The notes below the pieces were generated by a model, which saw only the letters and a list, made by a program, of their open reading frames with translations, searched no databases and was not told the origin of the DNA. A DNA stretch of 64,000 bases from contig JAFDVL010000054.1 of NCBI GenBank assembly GCA_018268995.1, forward strand, positions 1-64,000, written 5' to 3'. How positions within the stretch are numbered: the first letter of the stretch is position 1; each line of letters starts with the position of its first letter. A program made the translations under genes and the position numbers. The DNA is from Acidobacteriota bacterium. GTDB lineage: Bacteria; Acidobacteriota; Blastocatellia; RBC074. This document shows, piece after piece, positions 56,965 through 63,872 of this stretch.

Positions 56965-56994
56965 TATACGCATGGCGTGACGACCATGCGTATA
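56965..56994. other. Perfect hairpin between divergent genes
   Basis: 11-bp arms TATACGCATGG (56965-56975) and CCATGCGTATA (56984-56994) with an 8-nt loop. No T tract, so it is not an ordinary terminator. Confidence 0.7.
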
Positions 56995-57033
56995 TGACAG
57001 CATCTTGTCGTTCATTTCAAGGAAAAGTGTGGT

Positions 57034-57071
57034 CGCAGGAAAAAATTTCCCGGATGGCAGTTTTTCCTGCG
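57034..57071. other. Hairpin upstream of the paired small-protein genes
   Basis: 11-bp arms CGCAGGAAAAA (57034-57044) and TTTTTCCTGCG (57061-57071), loop 16 nt. It is 80 bp before the first small gene's start and may be a leader structure. Confidence 0.65.
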
Positions 57072-57150
57072 CAAACGCGCCTACATAAATGAACTGAACA
57101 AGTTCCACACAGCCGCTGCTGCTATTTCTCATTTTTTGCCGGAGGAGACT

Positions 57151-57567
57151 ATGTACAGAAAAAGCATTTCTCTCCTTGTCATGAGCACACTGCTCATTTC
57201 ATTCATTGCGACTGCTGTCACAGCACAATCGAAAGAAGAAAAAGCCGCGATAGAACAAGTAAAAAAGCGCATCGTCAAGCTGGGCACCGGCCCGGAAGCA
57301 AAAGCGCAAGTGAAATTGCGTGACAAAACGAAACTGAAAGGCTACGTCAGCAAAACTGAAGTGGAGTCCTTCGTAATCACGGATGCCAAAACAAATGCGG
57401 AAACAACCGTAACGGATGCCAACGTCACGGAACTTACAACCAGGATGCCTCGTGGCGCAGTAGTCGTGATCTCAGCATTGGCTGCTGTGGGGGAGTGTTT
57501 CTCATTGGCGCACTCGTCGCTGCGGCGCGCGGAGAACTGTAACGCAGTTACAATCATTACTTTTTAG
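57151..57567 (+). CDS. Small secreted paralogue 1, C terminus frameshifted
   Basis: The ATG at 57151 has GGAGGAG upstream. The signal peptide ends near VTAQS. The mature core (KEEKAAIEQVKKRIVKLGTG, VKLRDKTKLKGYVS, ESFVITDAKT) matches the next gene closely. The frame then runs out as GECFSLAHSSLRRAENC. If one G were added to the run GGGGG at 57489-57493, the same DNA would read GVFLIGALVAAARGEL and stop at 57542. This would complete the membrane helix begun by GAVVVISALAAVG, exactly as in paralogue 2. So the annotated 138-residue product is probably a frameshifted form, by mutation, sequencing error or slippage. Function unknown. Confidence 0.7.
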   Translation: MYRKSISLLVMSTLLISFIATAVTAQSKEEKAAIEQVKKRIVKLGTGPEAKAQVKLRDKTKLKGYVSKTEVESFVITDAKTNAETTVTDANVTELTTRMPRGAVVVISALAAVGECFSLAHSSLRRAENCNAVTIITF

Positions 57568-57576
57568 GAGGAATAT

Positions 57577-57966
57577 ATGTTTAGAAAAATTATGGCTCAC
57601 CTGCTCATCGTTGCATTGTGTTTGCTATTCATCGGTGTGCCTGATGTCGCCGCCAAATCGAAGGAAGAAAAAGCCGCCGAATTTGCGGCGAAAGTAAAAA
57701 CCGAAATCGCCAAACTCGGCATTGGCCCCGACGCTCGCATTGAGGTGAAGCTACGGGACAAGACCAAATTGAAAGGCTATGTCAGCCAAGCCGGGGCGGA
57801 ATCCTTTTTCGTGACTGTTGCCAAAACAGGAGCTGAAACAGAAATTCCTTATCCAGCCGTCACCCAGGTCAAAGGCAACAATCTACACTCTGGAGTAATC
57901 ATCGCCCTCTCAGTCGGTATTACGCTCGCAGTTCTTTTTATTCTGGCGTATGCGCTCCGGGATTAA
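57577..57966 (+). CDS. Small secreted paralogue 2
   Basis: A 129-residue protein with an AGGAGG ribosome site. Signal peptide up to about DVAAKS. The core is KEEKAAEFAAKVKTEIAKLG, VKLRDKTKLKGYVSQAGAES and FFVTVAKTGAETEIPYPAV, about half identical to paralogue 1. A C-terminal hydrophobic segment (SGVIIALSVGITLAVLFILA) ends YALRD. It would be an exported protein anchored by its end. The KxRDKTKLKGYVS phrase recurs in Acidobacteriota hypothetical proteins, probably a small SH3-like or Sm-like beta domain (inference). It starts 9 bp after the annotated end of paralogue 1, so the two form an operon. Confidence 0.85.
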   Translation: MFRKIMAHLLIVALCLLFIGVPDVAAKSKEEKAAEFAAKVKTEIAKLGIGPDARIEVKLRDKTKLKGYVSQAGAESFFVTVAKTGAETEIPYPAVTQVKGNNLHSGVIIALSVGITLAVLFILAYALRD

Positions 57967-58084
57967 GGCAGAAGTGAGATTGAAGCGTTCACGACAAGAA
58001 CAGCGAGACTACTAATGTAATGAACAGCGTCCTCAGCGAATTCACGAAGACGATGCCTGCACTTACGCCATCAATCATGCAAAA

Positions 58085-58270
58085 TTGACAGCGCATCATT
58101 GGACAGTTACCGGAACGCATGTCGGCGAATTTCTGGGCAATGCGCCAACCGGCAAACAATTCACGCTCGACGGCATCAGCATTTACCGCGTGCGGGATGG
58201 CAAACTGGTCGAAGAACGTACCGTATGGGATGCACTCGGTTTGGTGAAGCAACTCGGCCTCAATGCGTAA
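58085..58270 (+). pseudogene. Remnant of a SnoaL-like ester cyclase
   Basis: A 61-codon frame without an ATG (TTG at 58085) encodes TAHHWTVTGTHVGEFLGNAP, then TGKQFTLDGISIYRVRDGK and LVEERTVWDALGLVKQLG. This is the C-terminal half of SnoaL-like polyketide cyclases (TGTHxGEFLGxPPTGK, GIxIYRxxDGKIVE). The first half of the family is missing; upstream sequence does not match. It is best read as a 5'-truncated gene. Confidence 0.55.
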
Positions 58271-58353
58271 AAGAGAAAATGAACTTGCAGCAATACAAGG
58301 ACAGGTAAGAACAGGACAAGCGTCCTCAGCCTCAAGCCGTTCTTAAAATAATT

Positions 58354-58409
58354 TGCAGTTACTCACTCAGCCCGCACGATCTTCGTGTGTCATAGGCAGA
58401 GTAACTGCA
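58354..58409 (+). promoter_or_regulatory. Hairpin leader of the PqqD-like gene
   Basis: Perfect 11-bp arms TGCAGTTACTC (58354-58364) and GAGTAACTGCA (58399-58409). The loop holds a smaller hairpin, CACGA-TCTT-CGTG. The start codon follows 17 bases later without an obvious ribosome site, so the structure may affect initiation. Confidence 0.5.
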
Positions 58410-58425
58410 CATTACCGAAAAATGC

Positions 58426-59001
58426 ATGATCGAAAAAGAATTCTTATTACCGCGAGCAAGAACCGAAAATGTCGTGATCCAGGAACTGCCGGATGAATTG
58501 TTAGTGTACGACCTGATACAAAACCAGGCCCATTGCCTGAACAAAATGGCCGCAATGATTTGGCAGCTTTGTGATGGACAGACAAGCGCAACGGAAATCG
58601 CTATTTTGGTGGGAGAAGAAAGCAATGTCACCATAGAGGAAGCAAACATCTGGCTGGCAATTGAGCAATTGCGACAGGCTCATCTACTGGAAGAACCGAC
58701 CTTTTTCCCAAGCGAAAGTGCCAAGCTCACTCGACGTAACGCCGTTAAGAAAATTGGACTAGGCGCGGCGCTGGCACTGCCCTGGGTCACTTCCGTTGTT
58801 GCTCCAACCGCCGTCATGGCCGCATCGAAACCGATTTGCGAGAACACTTGTAGAGGCGACCCTTCTTTGGTTGGCAGCGCTGCCAAATGTGGTGATTGTG
58901 CTGCCGTGCCGGGGAGGTGCTGGAATAACTTCAATTGTAGCGGATCACCTTTTTCCATGACCTGTCAGGCGTGTAGTTTCCTCTCCTGGGAGCCTATCTG
59001 A
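58426..59001 (+). CDS. PqqD-like domain fused to a Tat-like segment and Cys-rich tail
   Basis: A 191-residue protein in three parts. Residues 1-92 match PqqD-family (RRE-type) domains, three strands then winged helices: ELLVYDLIQNQAHCLNKMAA, MIWQLCDGQTSATEIAILVG, EANIWLAIEQLRQAHLLEE. Residues 100-132 look like a twin-arginine signal placed internally: LTRRNAVKK then IGLGAALALPWVTSVVAPTA and VMA. The 58-residue tail has eight cysteines (138, 142, 155, 158, 165, 171, 180, 183) in a Gly/Ser/Asn-rich context. PqqD domains bind leader peptides of ribosomal natural products and their modifying enzymes. No radical-SAM or other maturase is in the window. The tail may itself be a modified or disulfide-bonded peptide (inference). 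Confidence 0.8.
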   Translation: MIEKEFLLPRARTENVVIQELPDELLVYDLIQNQAHCLNKMAAMIWQLCDGQTSATEIAILVGEESNVTIEEANIWLAIEQLRQAHLLEEPTFFPSESAKLTRRNAVKKIGLGAALALPWVTSVVAPTAVMAASKPICENTCRGDPSLVGSAAKCGDCAAVPGRCWNNFNCSGSPFSMTCQACSFLSWEPI

Positions 59002-59368
59002 GCTACGAGAGCGGGTGATAACAAGAGAAGCGTTCTCAGCCCAGCCCTTCGACCTGCAATCATCGCCCGCAGCGAAGGGGCAATCGAAAATAACGATTTG
59101 CTACACGCGCCGAAAATTCTCAAAAAAAATTTACGCGGGCTGGCAGTTCTTGCACGCCAATCGCGCCTTATTTAGTGAAAGGAAAAATGACGTGCAGTTA
59201 ATACCAAACAGTTGGAGTGGCTGCCTGAGTGTGAAGCGTCCTCAGCCAAGCCTTTTTTCATACTCCCGGACTGCAACGCCTTACATCGTTTTGTCAGCGC
59301 GGCATTTTGCATTGGCTTGTGGTTGCCCGTTGGCAAGCAACCGCAAACACAAAACTATCGGAGGAAAT
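59002..59368. other. 367-bp gap with two copies of a short dispersed word
   Basis: No supported gene: a long frame runs through it into the next CDS but lacks a start signal. It has two copies of AGCGTYCTCAGCC (59029-59041, one mismatch; 59235-59247), each followed by CAGCC or AAGCC. Confidence 0.5.
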
Positions 59369-60217
59369 ATGAAACGCATCCTAATCACTGCTCTATCACT
59401 ATGTCTGACGATCACGGTATTCGTATTCGCAGGGCATCATTTCTCGAATCGCAACACAGTGCAGGCCCGAACTTCGGTTGCTGCACCAGTCCAAGCGCAA
59501 CGCCCGCACTGTTCCAATAGCACGGCCAGCGGGACGTATGGCTATCGGATGAATGGTTCCATTGTTGGGGTCGGCCCATTTCTGGTGAATGGATTCTTTG
59601 TGCATAACGCGGATGGCACATCGGCGGTGAAAGCCTGGGTCACAATCAATGGGCAATCGTTTCTGACGACAGGAGTGAACGGCACGTTCAAAACGAATGC
59701 AGATTGTACCGGGTCAGGCACATTTTTCGGTCCCGAACTGGGCTTGCAGGTTTCTTATGACTTCATTGTCACTGACGGCGGGAACCAGTTGGAAATTCTG
59801 AACTCGAATCAGGGAATTGCGCTGCAAGGCGTGGGACGACGAATTGCCGCAGCCGGACAACGTCCGAATTGCGATAACCGGATGATTGAGGGGCATTATG
59901 GCTATCGGCTGGAAGGCAGCTTTCCCGGCGTGCCCAATTTTGCGTCGGCTGGCTATGCCATTTTCACCGCCTATGACCGAGAAAACGGAAAGATCAGCGG
60001 ATTCGACACAAACAGCTTCAACGGACAAATCGCGCCGCGCAGCTTGCAAGGAACATTCAAAATGAACAGCGATTGCACCGGCTCTGGCAGGTATGGCGAT
60101 TCGCTCGGCAACACGATTGATTACGTGTTTATGGTCGTGGATCAGGGCAAGCACATCTATATGCAAAGCAACTATCCTGGCGGCAATGTAGCAGGCGTTG
60201 CCACACGTTCAGAATAA
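59369..60217 (+). CDS. Secreted two-repeat protein, function unknown
   Basis: A 282-residue protein started at 59369, with GGAGGAAAT upstream; the longer frame back to 59015 has no start signal. The signal peptide spans about residues 1-36. Two repeats of about 115 residues follow. Each opens with a Cys and SGTYGYRMNGS or EGHYGYRLEGS, then has a Gly/Asn-rich sheet region, a GTFKTNADCTGSG or GTFKMNSDCTGSG motif, and ends in DFIVTDGGNQL or VFMVVDQGKHI. The shape suggests a small beta-barrel or lipocalin-like module; I cannot name the family. The cysteines probably pair within each repeat. It is preceded by the PqqD-like gene and followed by a PEP-CTERM gene, in a run of small exported proteins. 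Confidence 0.75.
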   Translation: MKRILITALSLCLTITVFVFAGHHFSNRNTVQARTSVAAPVQAQRPHCSNSTASGTYGYRMNGSIVGVGPFLVNGFFVHNADGTSAVKAWVTINGQSFLTTGVNGTFKTNADCTGSGTFFGPELGLQVSYDFIVTDGGNQLEILNSNQGIALQGVGRRIAAAGQRPNCDNRMIEGHYGYRLEGSFPGVPNFASAGYAIFTAYDRENGKISGFDTNSFNGQIAPRSLQGTFKMNSDCTGSGRYGDSLGNTIDYVFMVVDQGKHIYMQSNYPGGNVAGVATRSE

Positions 60218-60247
60218 GTGATTTGCCCCACTCCTCATTGCAATCTC

Positions 60248-60285
60248 ATTGCGCTGGGCGTAGATTCTGTCTCGCTCAGCGCAAT
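60248..60285 (+). terminator. Hairpin after the two-repeat protein gene
   Basis: Arms ATTGCGCTGGGCG (60248-60260) and CGCTCAGCGCAAT (60273-60285) pair at 12 of 13. The following sequence is only moderately T-rich, so strength is uncertain. Confidence 0.6.
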
Positions 60286-60410
60286 AGTATTTCCGTAGTA
60301 CAAGACCGGCAACCTCACACATCAAGCAGCCGTACCGATTGGTGTCTACGAGGATTTCTCTAAACCTCAGTCAGAAGTTAATTCTGGCGTAACTCTGAAA
60401 GGAAAACCTT

Positions 60411-61013
60411 ATGATTCATCTGCGTAAGCTGAGCCTTGCTGGCATTGCAATGTTCGCATTGCTCATCGGATTTACAGCTAAGGCGAAGGCGGATACGGTC
60501 TCGTTCAGCGTGACGGGGCTTGGCATTTCAGTTCCGACGGGGCCACCCACTCCGACGCAACTGGATTTTAACTTTAAAGGGAACTACACCAGCCCGATTG
60601 GCGCATTGGCCATTAACGCGTTAGGTTCTGTCAGCCTGGCAGTAATCAATCCTGATGGCTCCAATCCTAACAAGGGAACCTTTACGATTACTGGCCCGGA
60701 CGGCAGCACATTTTCGGGAACGTTCGCCGGTTCAATTCAACAAGCCACGGCGGCAGGAGACACCACGTACACCTTGAGCTACACAATTACAGGCGGCACA
60801 GGGATCTTTGCGGGCGCGACAGGCAACGGGACTTCGATAGGAAATTTGAATGTCATCACGGGTGCAACCCAAGACCGTTTGACGATCACGCTTACCGCGC
60901 CCGGCGTAACAGCTCCGGTTCCAGAACCAGCGACGCTGCTGTTATTAGGAACAGGTTTAGCCGCAACAGCAACACGATTTCGGCGCAAAAAGAAATCGCA
61001 GCAGGAATCGTGA
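60411..61013 (+). CDS. PEP-CTERM sorting-domain protein
   Basis: A 200-residue exported protein. The signal peptide ends near AKAKAD. The body is Gly/Thr/Ser-rich beta sequence with a GPDGSTFSGTFAGSIQQATA stretch. The end has the full PEP-CTERM signal: VPEPATLLLLGTGLAATAT then RFRRKKKSQQES. It is the second PEP-CTERM protein in the window; both end in a very basic tail as the exosortase/EpsH system requires. The ribosome site is weak (GAAAGGAAAA). It should be sorted to the surface or the exopolysaccharide layer. Confidence 0.9.
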   Translation: MIHLRKLSLAGIAMFALLIGFTAKAKADTVSFSVTGLGISVPTGPPTPTQLDFNFKGNYTSPIGALAINALGSVSLAVINPDGSNPNKGTFTITGPDGSTFSGTFAGSIQQATAAGDTTYTLSYTITGGTGIFAGATGNGTSIGNLNVITGATQDRLTITLTAPGVTAPVPEPATLLLLGTGLAATATRFRRKKKSQQES

Positions 61014-61302
61014 GGCAGTAAAGTAGGAGTACAGCACAGACAAACAAATATCAGAGCAAGTCAGACGGGGTTTAGATGTTTCGGGCGATGTGTTGTACTT
61101 TAGGTACAGTTGGTATATTGCGACAAGGCGCTCGCTCAGGCTCGTGTACTGTACCAACTGTACCGATGTTGGTTTGAGCTTCCCCACCTGACCTTTCCCG
61201 CCAATGGTTGTCATCCCCCGATTGCTTCAGTATAAATTCAGCAGCATCCGCTTGCGCGATCAAATGAAAAATGAGCCGATGAATTCCAGGAAAGGACAGA
61301 CT
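61014..61302. other. Gap before the alpha-amylase with repeat copy 4
   Basis: It holds the palindromic repeat 61103-61164 and no supported gene. The amylase frame is open from 61204, but those codons lack start signals. Confidence 0.5.
61103..61164. repeat. GGTACAGTTGG/GTACTGTACC palindromic repeat, copy 4
   Basis: Perfect 11-bp arms GGTACAGTTGG (61103-61113) and CCAACTGTACC (61154-61164). The right half also has GTACTGTACC, and the middle carries GGCGCTCGCTC. It is the most diverged member of the family seen at 5728, 44178 and 54730. Confidence 0.65.
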
Positions 61303-62613
61303 ATGTATTTCTCAGCCTATCGCCCAAATCGTTTTTTCAGCCTATGTGCGTTGCTGCTTTGTTTGCTCCTAACGTTACAGGTTTCAGTCACGCCCACCGC
61401 TGTAGCGCCACAACGTTACAATGGCACGGGCAAAGAGGTCATGCTGCAAGGCTTTCATTGGACTTCGTATAATCCGGCGAACAACGGCAATAAGCACTGG
61501 TATCAAATTCTCAAGGAAAATGCGCAGGTCATTAAAGACGCAGGATTTGACTATGTCTGGTTTCCGCCGCCTTCACGCAGTGCGGCTGGCGACAATGGAT
61601 ACTTGCCAACAGCGTGGTACAGCTTTGATAACGGTTATGGCAACAAGACGGAACTCAAGCAGGCGGTGGCAGCGCTAAAACCGACGCTGGCGTTGTGTGA
61701 CATCGTCATCAATCATCGCTGCGGCATAGCGACAGGCGGCGCAGATTTCGCCAATCCTTCGTTTGGAAACAGCACGCAAAATAAACAGGCGGTCGTGGCT
61801 AATGATGATTGCAACTGCGGTCAGGGACATCCTGAAGAACATCACCGCGATGGCAGTTTTTGCGAGGGCAACAATGCCGGACGCGATCTGGATCATACGA
61901 ATCTGCAAGTTCAATCTCGCGTCAAATCGTTTTTGCGCAAACTGAAAACAGACATTGGGTTTGCCGGCTGGCGCTACGATCAGGTACGCGGCTACGACGG
62001 TTATCACATCGGGCAATACAACGACGATTCGCAGCCCGTGCTTTCGGTCGGCGAATACTGGGACGATGCGGCGCAAACGGTTGTGAATTGGATTGACGAA
62101 ACGGGCGGCAAGTCTATGGCCTTTGATTTTCCGACGCGCGCGGCCTTGGCTTCAGCATTGCTCTCACAGGATTACAGTCGGCTAAAAACACAGGCCGGAA
62201 AGCCGCCGGGATTGATTGGACTCTGGGCCGAAATGAGCGTGACGTTCATTGAAAATCACGACACTGAACCTGTGCGTGATGAGGGCAGCAAACGTTTTCC
62301 CGACGATAAAATCATGCAGGGATACGTGTACATCCTGACGCATCCCGGCATCCCGTGCGTGTTCTGGCGACATTTCTTCGATCAGGGCGAAGCACAAAAA
62401 ACGCAACTCAAAAAGTTGATTGAGCTACGCAAGCAGACGGGCATCACCAGTCATAGCAGCGTCTTTATTGAGCCAAACACCGATGGCAAATACGCCGCGA
62501 TCATTGACGACAAAGTCGCCATCAAACTTGGCCCTGCCGCCTGGTCGCCCGGCAACGGTTGGCAGGTTATACTGGACGGGCCGGATTATGCGGTCTGGAA
62601 AAAAAATAGCTAG
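61303..62613 (+). CDS. Secreted GH13 alpha-amylase
   Basis: A 436-residue amylase started at 61303, where AGGAAAGGA lies upstream; earlier ATGs in the same frame (61264, 61279) have none. The signal peptide ends near TAVAPQ. Catalytic residues are D226 in FAGWRYDQVRGYDGYH, E251 in SVGEYWDDAA, and D320 in FIENHDTEPV. Region I is ALCDIVINHRCG. The RYDQVRGY motif and the length fit plant/archaeal-type alpha-amylases (GH13_6/7-like). The enzyme cleaves internal alpha-1,4 bonds of starch or glycogen outside the cytoplasm. It has no carbohydrate-binding module. It is followed by a CAAAG inverted repeat that may terminate it. Confidence 0.93.
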   Translation: MYFSAYRPNRFFSLCALLLCLLLTLQVSVTPTAVAPQRYNGTGKEVMLQGFHWTSYNPANNGNKHWYQILKENAQVIKDAGFDYVWFPPPSRSAAGDNGYLPTAWYSFDNGYGNKTELKQAVAALKPTLALCDIVINHRCGIATGGADFANPSFGNSTQNKQAVVANDDCNCGQGHPEEHHRDGSFCEGNNAGRDLDHTNLQVQSRVKSFLRKLKTDIGFAGWRYDQVRGYDGYHIGQYNDDSQPVLSVGEYWDDAAQTVVNWIDETGGKSMAFDFPTRAALASALLSQDYSRLKTQAGKPPGLIGLWAEMSVTFIENHDTEPVRDEGSKRFPDDKIMQGYVYILTHPGIPCVFWRHFFDQGEAQKTQLKKLIELRKQTGITSHSSVFIEPNTDGKYAAIIDDKVAIKLGPAAWSPGNGWQVILDGPDYAVWKKNS

Positions 62614-62627
62614 CTTGAAAAAGAGAT

Positions 62628-62719
62628 TCACCGCAAAGGAACAAAGAGGCAAAGGTTCAAAGACTATTTTCCCAGTAAATTCACTTTGACCCTTTGCTCC
62701 TTTGAACCTTTGCGGTAAA
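62628..62719. repeat. Inverted repeat of CAAAG words, second copy
   Basis: Arms of about 35 nt (62628-62662 and 62684-62719) share ACCGCAAAGG and repeated CAAAG at 8-9 nt spacing. It is a sister of the repeat at 38099-38190 and lies directly after the alpha-amylase stop. Confidence 0.8.
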
Positions 62720-62753
62720 ACTGCCGACGTTAAGACGATCCGGGAGATGCCTT

Positions 62754-63860
62754 ATGAATCACGCAACAACTGAAGCCACTGCGGCCTATCGTCAACGCTT
62801 TGTCGGAACTGTCGCCGAAAATCACTTCCGCGAATCACAAGGGTTGTGGATGTCCTCCATCGGACTTGGCTCTTACCTGGGCGAAGCCGATGCGCGCACG
62901 GATGCGGGTTACAAAGCCGCCGTCAAACGTGCGTTTGATTTGGGCTGCAACGTTTTCGATACGGCTGCGAATTATCGCTTTGGCCACAGTGAACAAAACT
63001 TTGGCGATGCGTTTACCGAACTAAAAACCGAAGGCAAGTTGTCACGCAGCGAAATCATTGTTACCACCAAAGGCGGCTATCTGCCCTTTGAAAACGGAAT
63101 GCCGCGCAGCCAGGGCGAATTTCACGCGTATCTGGAAAATACCTTCGTCAAGCCGGGCATCTGCAAGCTGGAAGACTTCGTGCAAGGCCAGCATTGTATG
63201 ACGCCGGGCTACTTGCAAAACCAGCTCGACAACAGTTTGCGCAAGCTGCAACTGGATTGCATTGACGTGTACTACATCCACAATCCCGAATCGCAATTTG
63301 CCGAAGTATCGCCGGACGAATTTTACGTCCGCCTGCGATCATCATTTGAATTTCTGGAATCAGCCGTCGCGGCGGGCAAGATTAAGCTGTACGGCACAGC
63401 GACGTGGAACGGATACCGCGCGCAATCGAAAAGTCAGGAATTTCTCTCGCTCGAAAGAGTCGTCGCCACCGCGCGCGAAGTGGCAGGCGACAACCATCAT
63501 TGCAAAGTCGTGCAACTGCCTTTCAATCTGGCGATGACCGAAGCCTTGACGCTCGGCAATCAAAGCGTCAACGGGCAGCCAATGTCATTGCTGGAAGCGG
63601 CAGAAACATTTGGCGTCACGGTGATGGCAAGCGCTTCGATGTTGCAAGCACGATTGGCTTCCGGCCTGCCGGATGTGATCAGCACAGCCTTTCCTGATTT
63701 CCAGAGCGATGCACAACGCGCGATTCAATTCACCCGCTCTGCGCCCGGCATCACGACTGCGTTAATAGGCATGAGCCAGATCGCGCACGTCGAAGAAAAT
63801 CTAAGCGTAGCCAAAATCAATCCAGCGACGCAGCAGGAGTTTTTGCGGTTGTTTGAGTAA
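62754..63860 (+). CDS. Aldo/keto reductase family protein
   Basis: A 368-residue oxidoreductase. The (beta/alpha)8 fold is seen in SSIGLGSYLGEADARTDAGY, with catalytic Tyr and Asp in NVFDTAANYRFGHSEQNFG, Lys in EIIVTTKGGYLPF, and His/Asn region YYIHNPESQFAE. The C terminus has the cofactor-binding-like TTALIGMSQIAHVEENL. The sequence is longer than typical AKRs by about 50 residues because of an insertion near residues 120-165 (FVKPGICKLEDFVQGQHCMT). NADPH dependence is expected; the substrate is not known. It is monocistronic with a weak ribosome site. Confidence 0.92.
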   Translation: MNHATTEATAAYRQRFVGTVAENHFRESQGLWMSSIGLGSYLGEADARTDAGYKAAVKRAFDLGCNVFDTAANYRFGHSEQNFGDAFTELKTEGKLSRSEIIVTTKGGYLPFENGMPRSQGEFHAYLENTFVKPGICKLEDFVQGQHCMTPGYLQNQLDNSLRKLQLDCIDVYYIHNPESQFAEVSPDEFYVRLRSSFEFLESAVAAGKIKLYGTATWNGYRAQSKSQEFLSLERVVATAREVAGDNHHCKVVQLPFNLAMTEALTLGNQSVNGQPMSLLEAAETFGVTVMASASMLQARLASGLPDVISTAFPDFQSDAQRAIQFTRSAPGITTALIGMSQIAHVEENLSVAKINPATQQEFLRLFE

Positions 63861-63872
63861 TAAAAACTGTAA

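Larger units (their letters stand above)
57967..58425. other. 459-bp gap with an enzyme remnant and repeat words
   Basis: It holds an ester-cyclase fragment (58085-58270), two copies of the AGCGTCCTCAGC word (58026-58038 and 58319-58331) and a hairpin just before the PqqD-like gene. Confidence 0.6.

Noticed and set aside
59015-59368. N-terminal extension of the two-repeat protein
   Set aside because: The 59369 start has a GGAGG site and a clear signal peptide; the extension has neither and contains dispersed repeat words.
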